Assembly (NCBI GenBank): GCA_900550465.1
Contig: URSC01000024.1
Coordinates: forward strand, 1-30,754
Reading direction: 5' to 3'
DNA length: 30,754 bases
Source of the DNA: an uncultured Alistipes sp.
GTDB taxonomy: Bacteria > Bacteroidota > Bacteroidia > Bacteroidales > UBA932
The notes beneath the pieces are model-generated. The model was not told the origin of the DNA and did not search any database. It saw nothing but the letters and a program-made list of their open reading frames with translations. The first letter of the stretch is position 1, and each line of letters opens with the position of its first letter. The position numbers were made by a program, and so were the translations under genes. This document shows positions 7,026 through 15,385 of this stretch, one piece after another.

Positions 7026-8228
7026 ATGAAAAAGTTCTCACTTCTCATCCTAATCCTCCTGCTTCCCCTGGTTGCTTCCGCGCAGCAGAAGGCAAAATAC
7101 GTATTCTACTTCATCGGTGACGGCATGGGATTCAATCATGTTTCCCTTACCGAGTATTGGCTGGGCTACACCCAGGACGTATTCGACAGCAGACCGCTGT
7201 CCTTCTCAGCTTTCCCCGTCCTCGGCTGGGCGGTGACGCATTCCGAGTCCAACCTGATTACTGACTCGGCTGCTGCAGGAACAGCCCTTTCTACCGGAAG
7301 CAAGACCAAGAACGGCATGCTGGCGACAGGGCCCGACTCGACAGCCCTGGAGAGCATATCCTACAAAATACATGATGCAGGCTACAAGGTAGGCATCTCC
7401 TCGACGGTAGGCATCAATCACGCTACCCCCGCAGCATTCTACGGTCATAACGTGAACAGGGGCAACTACTACGAGATCGCGTCAGAGATACCGGCATCTG
7501 AGTTCGAGTTCTTCGCAGGAGGCGGTGCGATAGAGAGCACCGGAGATGATGAGGACAGAGTATCAGTATACGAGGCCATCGGGAAGGGAGGCTACGTGAT
7601 TGCGGAGGGCATGGATGACTTCGCATCCAAGAAAGACGGAGCAGAGAAAATGATGCTCCTGCAGAAAGACGGACGGCTCAGGACCGAGCTGCCCTACGCC
7701 ATAGATATGAAGGAGGATGACATGACTCAGGCCGACCTGGTCAGGGCATCCATTGATTTCCTCTACGAGGAGGATGGAGAAGGCTTCTTCGTAATGTCCG
7801 AGGGCGGCAGGATAGACTGGGCCAGCCACGGCAACGACACCAAGGCCGTGATCCTGGAGACACTCAGCCTCTCGGACGCAGTAGCCGAGGCTGTCAGATT
7901 CTACAATGAGCACCCTGACGAGACCCTCATCGTAGTCACCGCCGACCACGAGACCGGCGGCCTTACCCTGAGCTGGGAGAAAGGCTATAACCTGTATTTA
8001 GACAAGCTGGAGGAGATCCGCTGCTCGAAGGACAAAGTTTCCGAGGAAGAGAGGGAACGCATGAACGAAATCTCGCATGAGGCCCACATCGGCTGGACCA
8101 CCGGCGACCACTCAGCAGCCAACGTGCCTGTCTTCGCCATCGGCGCTGGCAGCGGCCTGTTCTCCGGAAGGATGGACAACACCGACATACCCAAGAGGAT
8201 ATGCGAGGCAATGGGAATTGAATTCTAA
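7026..8228 (+). CDS. phoA: Periplasmic alkaline phosphatase (PhoA family)
   Basis: The enzyme releases phosphate from monoesters in the periplasm. Residues 1-19 are a signal peptide ending ASA-Q. Active-site features are in order: D32 in FIGDGMG, nucleophile S81 in ITDSAAAGTA, T134 in HATPAAF, R145 in HNVNR, E259 in SEGGRIDW, H268, D307-H308 in TADHETGG, and H362 in TGDHSAAN. At the positions that are Asp153 and Lys328 in the E. coli enzyme, this protein has H132 and W265, as in the Vibrio-type enzyme. It is about 400 residues and compact. It follows the exb terminator; I see no clear Pho box or strong promoter in the short gap. asnS follows after 19 bases. Confidence 0.92.
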   Translation: MKKFSLLILILLLPLVASAQQKAKYVFYFIGDGMGFNHVSLTEYWLGYTQDVFDSRPLSFSAFPVLGWAVTHSESNLITDSAAAGTALSTGSKTKNGMLATGPDSTALESISYKIHDAGYKVGISSTVGINHATPAAFYGHNVNRGNYYEIASEIPASEFEFFAGGGAIESTGDDEDRVSVYEAIGKGGYVIAEGMDDFASKKDGAEKMMLLQKDGRLRTELPYAIDMKEDDMTQADLVRASIDFLYEEDGEGFFVMSEGGRIDWASHGNDTKAVILETLSLSDAVAEAVRFYNEHPDETLIVVTADHETGGLTLSWEKGYNLYLDKLEEIRCSKDKVSEEERERMNEISHEAHIGWTTGDHSAANVPVFAIGAGSGLFSGRMDNTDIPKRICEAMGIEF

Positions 8229-8247
8229 AAATACGATATACACGACA

Positions 8248-9642
8248 ATGACACTCAAAAGACAGAAGATAGCAGCCCTCCTCAAGGAGACTCCGGGCCA
8301 GGAAGTTCTGGCCAAGGGCTGGGTAAGGACCAAAAGAGGCAACAAGAATATCACCTTCATCGCCCTCAACGACGGTTCGACCATCAACAACATACAGATC
8401 GTCTGCGACATGGCTACTTTCACTCCGGACGAGTCCTTCAAGGACATCACCACCGGCGCCTGCATCGCCGTAACCGGAAAGCTCGTAGAATCCATCGGCA
8501 GCGGTCAGAAAGTGGAGATCCAGGCAACCTCCATCCAGGTCTACGGTACGGCAGACCCCGAGAAATACCCCCTACAGAAGAAGGGTCACAGCATGGAGTT
8601 CCTGCGCGAGATCGCACATCTGCGTCCCCGCACCAACACCTTCGGAGCCGTGCTGAGAATCCGCCACGCAATGGCATACGCCATACACAAATACTTCAAC
8701 GACAAGGGTTTCTACTACCTTCACACTCCCCTCATCACAGCATCGGACGCTGAGGGTGCAGGAGCTATGTTCCAGGTGACTACCCTCGACGTGAGCAATC
8801 CTCCCCGGACTCCGGAAGGTAAGGTGGACTGGTCGCAGGACTTCTTCGGCCGCCACACCAACCTGACTGTCAGCGGTCAACTCGAGGGTGAGCTCGGAGC
8901 GATGGCATTGGGCGAGATCTACACTTTCGGACCTACATTCAGGGCCGAGAACTCCAACACTCCCCGCCACCTGGCCGAGTTCTGGATGGTAGAACCCGAG
9001 ATGGCCTTCTACGAGATAGAGGACAACATGGATCTGGCCGAGGACTTCATCAAGTACCTCGTAAGATACGCGCTGGAGCACTGCATGGACGACCTCATCT
9101 TCCTCAACAACATGATAGACAAGGGGCTCATCGAGAGGCTCAAGGGCGTAGTGAACACCGACTTCGTCCGCACCACATACACCGAGGCCGTGGACATCCT
9201 CACCAAGTCCGGAGTCAAGTTCGAGTACCCGGTATCGTGGGGCGTGGACCTGCAGAGCGAGCACGAGCGCTATCTGGTCGAGCAGCACTTCGGCAAACCT
9301 GTCATCCTCACCGACTACCCGAAGGACATCAAGGCCTTCTACATGAAGCAGAACGACGACGGCAAGACCGTACGCGGCATGGACGTGCTCTTCCCCAAGA
9401 TCGGCGAGATCATCGGAGGCTCCCAGAGAGAGGAGTCCTACGAGAAGCTGATGGCCCGCATCGACGAGCTGCACATGGACATGACCAACCTGTGGTGGTA
9501 CCTCGACACCCGCCGCTTCGGCACCGCTCCGCACAGCGGTTTCGGACTGGGCTTCGAGCGCCTGCTCCTCTTCGTCACCGGCATGAGCAACATCCGTGAC
9601 GTCATTCCCTTCCCCAGGACACCCAAGTCCGCAGAATTTTAA
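8248..9642 (+). CDS. asnS: Asparaginyl-tRNA synthetase
   Basis: This class II synthetase charges tRNA-Asn. An N-terminal OB-fold anticodon-binding domain (about 18-115, with GWVRTKRGNKNITFIALNDG) precedes the catalytic domain. Motif 2 is seen in TFGPTFRAENSNTPRHLAEF and WMVEPEMAF. Motif 3 is GLGFERLLLFVTGMSNIRDV, and the C-terminus PFPRTPKSAEF is standard. The 464-residue length is normal. I start at ATG 8248 because the longer open frame upstream runs inside phoA and encodes nothing conserved, while MTLKRQKIAALL is a natural N-terminus. udk follows after 11 bases. Confidence 0.96.
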   Translation: MTLKRQKIAALLKETPGQEVLAKGWVRTKRGNKNITFIALNDGSTINNIQIVCDMATFTPDESFKDITTGACIAVTGKLVESIGSGQKVEIQATSIQVYGTADPEKYPLQKKGHSMEFLREIAHLRPRTNTFGAVLRIRHAMAYAIHKYFNDKGFYYLHTPLITASDAEGAGAMFQVTTLDVSNPPRTPEGKVDWSQDFFGRHTNLTVSGQLEGELGAMALGEIYTFGPTFRAENSNTPRHLAEFWMVEPEMAFYEIEDNMDLAEDFIKYLVRYALEHCMDDLIFLNNMIDKGLIERLKGVVNTDFVRTTYTEAVDILTKSGVKFEYPVSWGVDLQSEHERYLVEQHFGKPVILTDYPKDIKAFYMKQNDDGKTVRGMDVLFPKIGEIIGGSQREESYEKLMARIDELHMDMTNLWWYLDTRRFGTAPHSGFGLGFERLLLFVTGMSNIRDVIPFPRTPKSAEF

Positions 9643-9653
9643 AGACCGGCGCC

Positions 9654-10274
9654 ATGCTTACTATCGGTATAGCCGGCGGCACGGGCTCAGGCAAGACCAC
9701 AGTGGTCCAGAAGATCTCGGAACACTTCAAGAGAGGAGAGGTCGTTGTTGTCCCCCAGGACTCCTACTACAAGGACAACAGCGACATCCCCCTGCTGGAG
9801 GACCGGCAGAAGATCAACTTCGACCATCCCAACGCCATAGACTTTGACCTGCTCATCGAACAGCTCGACGAGCTGCAGCACGGCAGGACGGTGAAGCAGC
9901 CCGTCTACTCCTACCTGACCTGCACCCGCTCGGCCACCGAGACCGTGACCGTCCATCCCGCCGACATCATACTGGTGGAGGGCATCCTGATTTTCACCGA
10001 CGCAAGGCTGCGCAGCATGCTGGACATCCTGGTGTATGTGGACGCCGACCCGGACGACCGCCTGGTCAGGGTAATCTCCCGCGACATCATCGAGAGAGGC
10101 CGGGACGTGGGCAAGGTAATCGAGCGTTACGAGAGAGTGCTCAAGCCCATGCATCTGCAGTTCATAGAGCCCACCAAGAGATACGCCGACCTGATACTGC
10201 CCCAGGGCGGGCACAACCAGGTGGGTATAGACATGCTCATAGCCACCATTGAAAATCATCTCAAAAATAGCTGA
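9654..10274 (+). CDS. udk: Uridine kinase
   Basis: The enzyme phosphorylates uridine and cytidine in pyrimidine salvage. The Walker A motif GGTGSGKTT lies at residues 8-16. VVPQDSYYKD, NFDHPNAIDFDLL, QPVYSY, LVEGILIF and the lid-like SRDIIERGRD are all family signatures. The 206-residue length is normal. It is probably cotranscribed with asnS (11-base gap). Its last 26 bases also encode the start of the next gene in another frame. Confidence 0.95.
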   Translation: MLTIGIAGGTGSGKTTVVQKISEHFKRGEVVVVPQDSYYKDNSDIPLLEDRQKINFDHPNAIDFDLLIEQLDELQHGRTVKQPVYSYLTCTRSATETVTVHPADIILVEGILIFTDARLRSMLDILVYVDADPDDRLVRVISRDIIERGRDVGKVIERYERVLKPMHLQFIEPTKRYADLILPQGGHNQVGIDMLIATIENHLKNS

Positions 10275-11088
10275 CCGCATCCGGCCGCTCACCGAGAAGC
10301 TGCGCAGGGGCCCGCTGTCCAGGATCAACGCCTGGCTCAGGCCCCTGCTGAAGTATCTCCGCGTAGATACCGACGACAAGGCCGGGCTCTACCTCACCCT
10401 TATCGTCCACCTGCTCCTGATCATCGTCCTGCTGAGCTGGTCGATACACACCCAGCTGGTAAGGGATACATCTTTCGTCATAGACTTCTCACAACAGGAA
10501 GCCCAGGAGGCAATGGAGGCCAGGGCACAGATGCAGGAGAGCGTGAGCGAGGAACTGGAAGCCGAACTGGAGGCCCTCCTCAATGCCTCCCGCAGCCAGA
10601 GCGCCCAGTCCATCCGCAATGTGGCCGTTGATGCCTCCGAGCCCCTCCGAGATGACCGCTACGACAACCCCGAGGACATCTACCGCGAGGCGCGCGAGCT
10701 CCAGGAGCGTTTAGACCAGTCCCGTCGGGAAGTGGAGGAAGCCTCGTCTTCCGAAGACCAGGTCTCCGTCTACCGTGAGGACGACGGCCAGAAAGCCGAG
10801 GCGTACCAGGGCCCCTCAGTCATTTCTTACACCTTAGAAGGCCGTAAGGCCATGAACCTGCCCGTACCGGCCTACAAATGCATGGGCGGCGGCGATGTCT
10901 CGGTAAGCGTCATCGTCAACCGGAAGGGTTACGTCATCGGGGTGAAAATCATAGAATCAGTCTCATCTCCGGACCAATGCCTTCGGGACTACGCCCTCAG
11001 GGCCGCATCCGCCTCCCGGTTCACCGCATCCCAGGACGCCCCCGAGCGTCAGGCAGGCGAGATAGTCTACCGCTTCGTAGCGCAGTAG
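10249..11088 (+). CDS. TonB-like energy transducer, TTG start overlapping udk
   Basis: A cytoplasmic basic segment of about 45 residues precedes one membrane helix at about 46-66. That helix contains T50-x3-H54, which resembles the functional S-x3-H motif of TonB. After it comes a long charged, probably helical or coiled stretch (about 75-180), then a C-terminal TonB-type domain (about 205-279) with GGGDVSVSVIVNRKGYVIG, DYALRAASASRF and a final IVYRF strand. The Pro-rich spacer of classical TonB is absent. The start must be TTG at 10249: an in-frame stop lies at 10240-10242, and the first ATG comes only after the membrane helix. The likely role is to link an ExbB-ExbD motor to outer-membrane receptors; which receptor is unknown. 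Confidence 0.74.
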   Translation: MKIISKIADRIRPLTEKLRRGPLSRINAWLRPLLKYLRVDTDDKAGLYLTLIVHLLLIIVLLSWSIHTQLVRDTSFVIDFSQQEAQEAMEARAQMQESVSEELEAELEALLNASRSQSAQSIRNVAVDASEPLRDDRYDNPEDIYREARELQERLDQSRREVEEASSSEDQVSVYREDDGQKAEAYQGPSVISYTLEGRKAMNLPVPAYKCMGGGDVSVSVIVNRKGYVIGVKIIESVSSPDQCLRDYALRAASASRFTASQDAPERQAGEIVYRFVAQ

Positions 11089-11099
11089 GCGGCATATTT

Positions 11100-11133
11100 T
11101 TTGCATAATCACAGCCATCCCTTAATAGGTTTA
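11100..11133 (+). promoter_or_regulatory. Candidate promoter of the efflux operon
   Basis: TTTG at 11100-11103 and TAGGTTTA at 11126-11133 (seven of eight to TAnnTTTG) are separated by 22 bases. Transcription would begin about 12 bases before the adaptor ATG. The spacing is slightly long. Confidence 0.4.
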
Positions 11134-11150
11134 TTAAATACTTTTTAAAG

Positions 11151-12242
11151 ATGAATTACCGCATATTCGGAACCATCGCCGTCAGTGTCGCCGCAGTGCT
11201 TGCAGCTGTATCACTAACAGGATGTAAATCAAAAGATAACGGGCAGCATAAGGAAGTTGCCGTACCCAATGTCAGAACGGCAGCAGCACAGAGCATCGGC
11301 AGCACCCGCACTGTCTCCTACCCGGGCCGGATTCAGCCGGCAAAAGATGTCAACCTGTCATTCAGGGTTGCGGGTCCTGTAGCCGCCGTACACTTCCGCG
11401 AGGGTCAGCACGTCCGTCAGGGTGACACATTGGCTGAGATAGAGGAGCGCGACTACGCCATACAGTTAGCCGCCACCACCGCCCAGTACGAGCAGGTCAA
11501 GGCCGAGGCCGGCAGGGTCATCGAACTCTCGGACCGCGGCAGTGCCACTCAGAACGACTATGACAAGGCCCGGTACGGTTTAGAGCAGATAACCGCCCTC
11601 TACCACGCCCACCAGAACGCCCTCAATGACACGAAGATGCTCGCACCTTTCGACGGCTACGTCCAGCAGGTACACTTCGAGGCCGGCGAGACGGTCGGGG
11701 CCGGTATGCCGGTAATCACCCTCATCAGCGACGGTGCCCCGATCGTGAAGGTGGACATACCCGTGGATGACTTCGTCAATATCGACAAGGCCGTCCACAG
11801 CTGGTGCACCGTGGACGTGTATCCCGGAAAGACATTTGAGCTCAGGCTCATCGACATAACCAAGAAGGCCAATCTCAACCAGCTCTTCACCGCCCGCTAC
11901 GCCCTCCTGCCGGCCTCTGACGGGACCCTGCCCCACTCCGGCATCAGCACAGGAGTCTGCATCGAGTACCGCACTGACGAGGACGGCACGGTCAGCATTC
12001 CGGCCACAGCCCTCTTCGAGGACAGGGGAGAGACCTGCGTATGGACAGTAGGCCCGGACAATACGATTCAGAGAAGGGCCGTTACCGCCGATGACATCGA
12101 CCGCGACGGCAACGCCCGCATCATCTCCGGACTGAAGGCCGGAGAGACAGTCGTAACCGCCGGAGTCAATTCCCTGAAGGACGGAGCCCGCGTCAAGGTA
12201 CTTCCCGGCAAGTCCGCCACCAACCCGGGTAATCTTTTGTAA
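11151..12242 (+). CDS. RND efflux periplasmic adaptor (membrane fusion lipoprotein)
   Basis: The adaptor bridges the inner-membrane pump and the outer-membrane channel. The signal ends in lipobox SLTGC (Cys25), so the mature protein is lipid-anchored, followed by KSKDNG. The lipoyl-like half-domains are visible at about 60-100 (VAAVHFREGQHVRQGDTLAE) and about 160-180 (APFDGYVQQVHFEAGETV). A short helical hairpin lies between them, then a beta-barrel domain and a membrane-proximal end with GETVVTAGVNSLKDGARVKV. The pump gene starts 12 bases later. The substrate cannot be told from sequence. Confidence 0.92.
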   Translation: MNYRIFGTIAVSVAAVLAAVSLTGCKSKDNGQHKEVAVPNVRTAAAQSIGSTRTVSYPGRIQPAKDVNLSFRVAGPVAAVHFREGQHVRQGDTLAEIEERDYAIQLAATTAQYEQVKAEAGRVIELSDRGSATQNDYDKARYGLEQITALYHAHQNALNDTKMLAPFDGYVQQVHFEAGETVGAGMPVITLISDGAPIVKVDIPVDDFVNIDKAVHSWCTVDVYPGKTFELRLIDITKKANLNQLFTARYALLPASDGTLPHSGISTGVCIEYRTDEDGTVSIPATALFEDRGETCVWTVGPDNTIQRRAVTADDIDRDGNARIISGLKAGETVVTAGVNSLKDGARVKVLPGKSATNPGNLL

Positions 12243-12254
12243 ACCTACGGAGCC

Positions 12255-15200
12255 ATGAACATAGCAGAATACGCCCTGAAGAACAAGATACTGGTCGTAG
12301 CGGTGCTCATCTGCCTCATAGTGGGCGGAGCATTTGCCTACAACAGCATGAGCAAGCTCGAGGACCCGGAGATCAAGGTCAAGGTCGCCGTAGTGGCCGC
12401 CGTCTACCCCGGGGCGACCGCCTACGAGACGGAACTGGAGGTAACCCGCCCGCTCGAGGAGACCATCCGCAGGATCAGCGAGGTGGGAACGGTGACCTCC
12501 CAGTCCTTCGATGACATGGCCATCATCACGGTCACCCTCAAGACCACAACCCCCGACTCCGACACCCAGCAGGAGTGGGACATGCTCCGCCGCAAGGTCA
12601 ATGACGCCAAGGCAACCCTCCCCGCCTCCGCCCAGGTCATGGTCATGGACGACTACGGGGATGTCTACGGCATGTTCTACGCCCTGACATTCGACGGATA
12701 CGGGTATGAGGAGGCCGGACGCTACGCAGACATGGTCTGCCGGGAGCTCAGCGACATCGAGGGAGTGTCCAAAGCCATTACTTACGGAGAACGCACCCGC
12801 TGCGTGAACATCGACATGAAGGCCGACCGCATGGCCAACCTCGGAGTGCATCCTACCGAGCTGCTGACCACACTCAACTCCCAGAACTCTATCATCTACT
12901 CCGGATACTTCGACACCCCGGACCGCAGGATGAAGATAGAGATGGGGGATGCCTACGAAAGCATCGACGACATACGCAACCTCATCATCCAGGGCCACGA
13001 GGACGACCAGCTCAAGCTCTCCGACGTGGCCGACGTCACCTACGGCTGGCAGACACCCGTGCGCAACTCCATGAAGTACGACGGACAGCCGGCCATCGGC
13101 CTGCTCATCTCCGCCGAGTCCGGCACCGACATCATCAAGATAGGCAAGGAAGTGGAGGCCCGGCTGGAGGAGATCAAGGCCGAGTCCATCCCCGCCGGCA
13201 TGGAGTTCCACAAGGTCTTCTTCCAGCCCGAGATAGTCGGCAGCTCCATCAACACCTTCATCGTCAACCTGATAGAATCCATCGTAATCGTCATCCTGCT
13301 GCTGATGCTGACCATGGGCTTCCGCAGCGGAGTCATCATAGCCACCAGCCTGGTGGTGATAGTCTTCGGCTCGTTCTTCATCCTGGACATGATGGACGGC
13401 ACACTTCAGAGGGTATCCCTCGGCTCCTTCATCGTAGCGATGGGCATCCTGGTGGACAACGCGATAGTGATAGTGGACGGCATCCTCGTGGACATGAAGC
13501 GCGGAGTACCCAAGCCACAGTGCCTGACCAACATCTGCAAGAAGACGGCCATGCCCCTGCTCGGAGCCACGGTCATCGCCATACTGGCATTTTTCCCGAT
13601 ATTCATGTCCCCGGACATGGCCGGAACCTACGTGAGGGACCTCTTCATCGTCCTGGCCGTCTCCCTGCTGCTGAGCTGGGTGCTTGCCCTGACCCACGTC
13701 CCGGTCCACTGCGACCTGACCCTGCGCTATCCCAAGGGCAGCGGCACCGCTTCTGAAAGCGTCGATCCTTTCGATTCGAAGATATACCGCTGGTTCCGCC
13801 GCGTGCTGGACCACGTGCTCTCCCACCGTCTCATCGCCGTCGGTATAGCCGTCATCCTGGTGCTCGGCAGCGTATGGTGCTATCAGTACATCCCCCAGAT
13901 GTTCTTCCCAGACATGGCCTACAACCAGCTCTACATCGAGTACCGTATGCCCGAGGGCACCGCTCCCGGCAAGGTGGAGAAGGATCTGGAGGAGATGGAG
14001 GCATATATCCGTCAGGATGACAATGTCAATCACGTCGTCACCTCCCTCGGCGGCACTCCGGGACGGTACTGTCTGGTAAGGGCCATCGCAGACCCCTCGC
14101 TGAGCTACGGAGAGCTGATCATCGACTATGAGGATTACGACAAAATGATAGAGAGCATCCCCAGGATACAGAAAGAACTGATGGCCGCCTACCCCGAGGC
14201 CTACGTCAGGGTAAAGCAGTACAACCTGATGTACCGCCCCTATCCCATCGAGGCTATGTTCCAGGGACCTGACCCCGCCGTGCTCAAGGATCTCTGCGCC
14301 CAGGCCCAGGCCATAATGGAGGAGAGCGACGCCACCTGGCTGGTGACCGACGACTGGTCTCCGATGGTACCTGCCGTCAAGGTGGAATACGACCAGGCGG
14401 CAGCCCGTCAGGCCGGCATCTCCCGCAGCTCGGCCGGTATCTCAGTGATGGCTGCGGCCGAGGGTATCCCCTGCGGCACCCTCAACGAGGGAGGAGAGAG
14501 GCTGGGCATCTACATCCGCAGCACCGGCATGGACGGAGAGCCGGTGGAAAGCATCCGCAACACCCCGGTATGGGGCCTGCTGCCGTCCTTATCGTCGGTA
14601 GCCAACATGGAGACCGTACAGGGAGTGATGACCGGCACCACCGGCCGGGCGGACATCATCGACGCCCTGGTATCGCCCCTGCCCCTGAACACCATAACCT
14701 CGGGCACCGTCATCGAGTGGAACGAGCCCAAGATCTGCCATTATAACGGGCAGAGAGCCATCAAGGCCCAGTGCAACAACACTGCCGGATACACCGCAGC
14801 CCAGGCCCGCGACGCCATAAAGGAGCGGATAGAGGCCATAGATCTGCCCGACGGCTACACCCTCACCTGGCTGGGCGAGTACGACGCCAGCCGGCAGTCC
14901 ACCCGCTACCTGTTCAAGTACTTCCCGCACGCGATAGTGGTCATGCTGCTGATCATGATTGCCCTGTTCAAGGACATCCGGAAGCCGCTTATCATAGTCT
15001 GTTGCCTGCCCCTGGTGGCCATAGGCATAGTATTCGGCATGCTGGCCGCCGGCATGAGCTTCGGCTTCGTAGCCATGGTCGGCTGCCTGGGCATCATCGG
15101 CATGATGATCAAGAACGGCATCGTCCTCATCGACGAGATAGACCGGCAGCTGAGCCTCGGGGTCGAGCCCTACAAGGCCGTAGTCGACTCCACCCTGTCC

Positions 15201-15383
15201 CGTCTGCGTCCCGTGATGATGGCCTCGATGACCACCGTCCTGGGTATGGCTCCGCTGCTCACCGACCCTCTCTTCGGCTCGCTGGCGGTGACCATCATGG
15301 GCGGACTGACGGTGGGCACCCTGATTACCCTCGTCTTCCTGCCCGTACTGTACTCATTGTTCTTTAAGATTAAAAAGGCGTGA
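12255..15383 (+). CDS. RND-family multidrug efflux permease
   Basis: This 1042-residue proton-driven pump has the standard twelve-helix layout. Helix 1 is at the N-terminus (KNKILVVAVLICLIVGGAFA), there are two large periplasmic loops, and two blocks of helices at about 335-545 and 895-1040. In helix 4 the relay motif is GILVDNAIVIVDG: D401 is present but the second acidic residue of AcrB is N402. In helix 11 the conserved lysine is K953 in MMIKNGIVLIDEID. The DN variant is common outside the AcrB branch, so this belongs to a more general RND clade and not to AcrB proper. The substrate is unknown. It is followed directly by the channel gene. Confidence 0.94.
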   Translation: MNIAEYALKNKILVVAVLICLIVGGAFAYNSMSKLEDPEIKVKVAVVAAVYPGATAYETELEVTRPLEETIRRISEVGTVTSQSFDDMAIITVTLKTTTPDSDTQQEWDMLRRKVNDAKATLPASAQVMVMDDYGDVYGMFYALTFDGYGYEEAGRYADMVCRELSDIEGVSKAITYGERTRCVNIDMKADRMANLGVHPTELLTTLNSQNSIIYSGYFDTPDRRMKIEMGDAYESIDDIRNLIIQGHEDDQLKLSDVADVTYGWQTPVRNSMKYDGQPAIGLLISAESGTDIIKIGKEVEARLEEIKAESIPAGMEFHKVFFQPEIVGSSINTFIVNLIESIVIVILLLMLTMGFRSGVIIATSLVVIVFGSFFILDMMDGTLQRVSLGSFIVAMGILVDNAIVIVDGILVDMKRGVPKPQCLTNICKKTAMPLLGATVIAILAFFPIFMSPDMAGTYVRDLFIVLAVSLLLSWVLALTHVPVHCDLTLRYPKGSGTASESVDPFDSKIYRWFRRVLDHVLSHRLIAVGIAVILVLGSVWCYQYIPQMFFPDMAYNQLYIEYRMPEGTAPGKVEKDLEEMEAYIRQDDNVNHVVTSLGGTPGRYCLVRAIADPSLSYGELIIDYEDYDKMIESIPRIQKELMAAYPEAYVRVKQYNLMYRPYPIEAMFQGPDPAVLKDLCAQAQAIMEESDATWLVTDDWSPMVPAVKVEYDQAAARQAGISRSSAGISVMAAAEGIPCGTLNEGGERLGIYIRSTGMDGEPVESIRNTPVWGLLPSLSSVANMETVQGVMTGTTGRADIIDALVSPLPLNTITSGTVIEWNEPKICHYNGQRAIKAQCNNTAGYTAAQARDAIKERIEAIDLPDGYTLTWLGEYDASRQSTRYLFKYFPHAIVVMLLIMIALFKDIRKPLIIVCCLPLVAIGIVFGMLAAGMSFGFVAMVGCLGIIGMMIKNGIVLIDEIDRQLSLGVEPYKAVVDSTLSRLRPVMMASMTTVLGMAPLLTDPLFGSLAVTIMGGLTVGTLITLVFLPVLYSLFFKIKKA

Positions 15384-15385
15384 CC

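Noticed and set aside
8077..8247. Upstream in-frame ATG that would lengthen AsnS by 57 residues.
   Set aside because: The extra sequence lies inside phoA in another frame and is not synthetase-like.
11580..14033. An 817-codon open frame on the minus strand opposite the efflux adaptor and pump genes.
   Set aside because: Its translation is a low-complexity mix rich in Val, Asp, Gly and His with no domain, and it lies fully across two clear efflux genes. Such long antisense frames are expected in GC-rich coding DNA. The same holds for the other minus-strand frames, for example 8572-9534 and 16926-17750.
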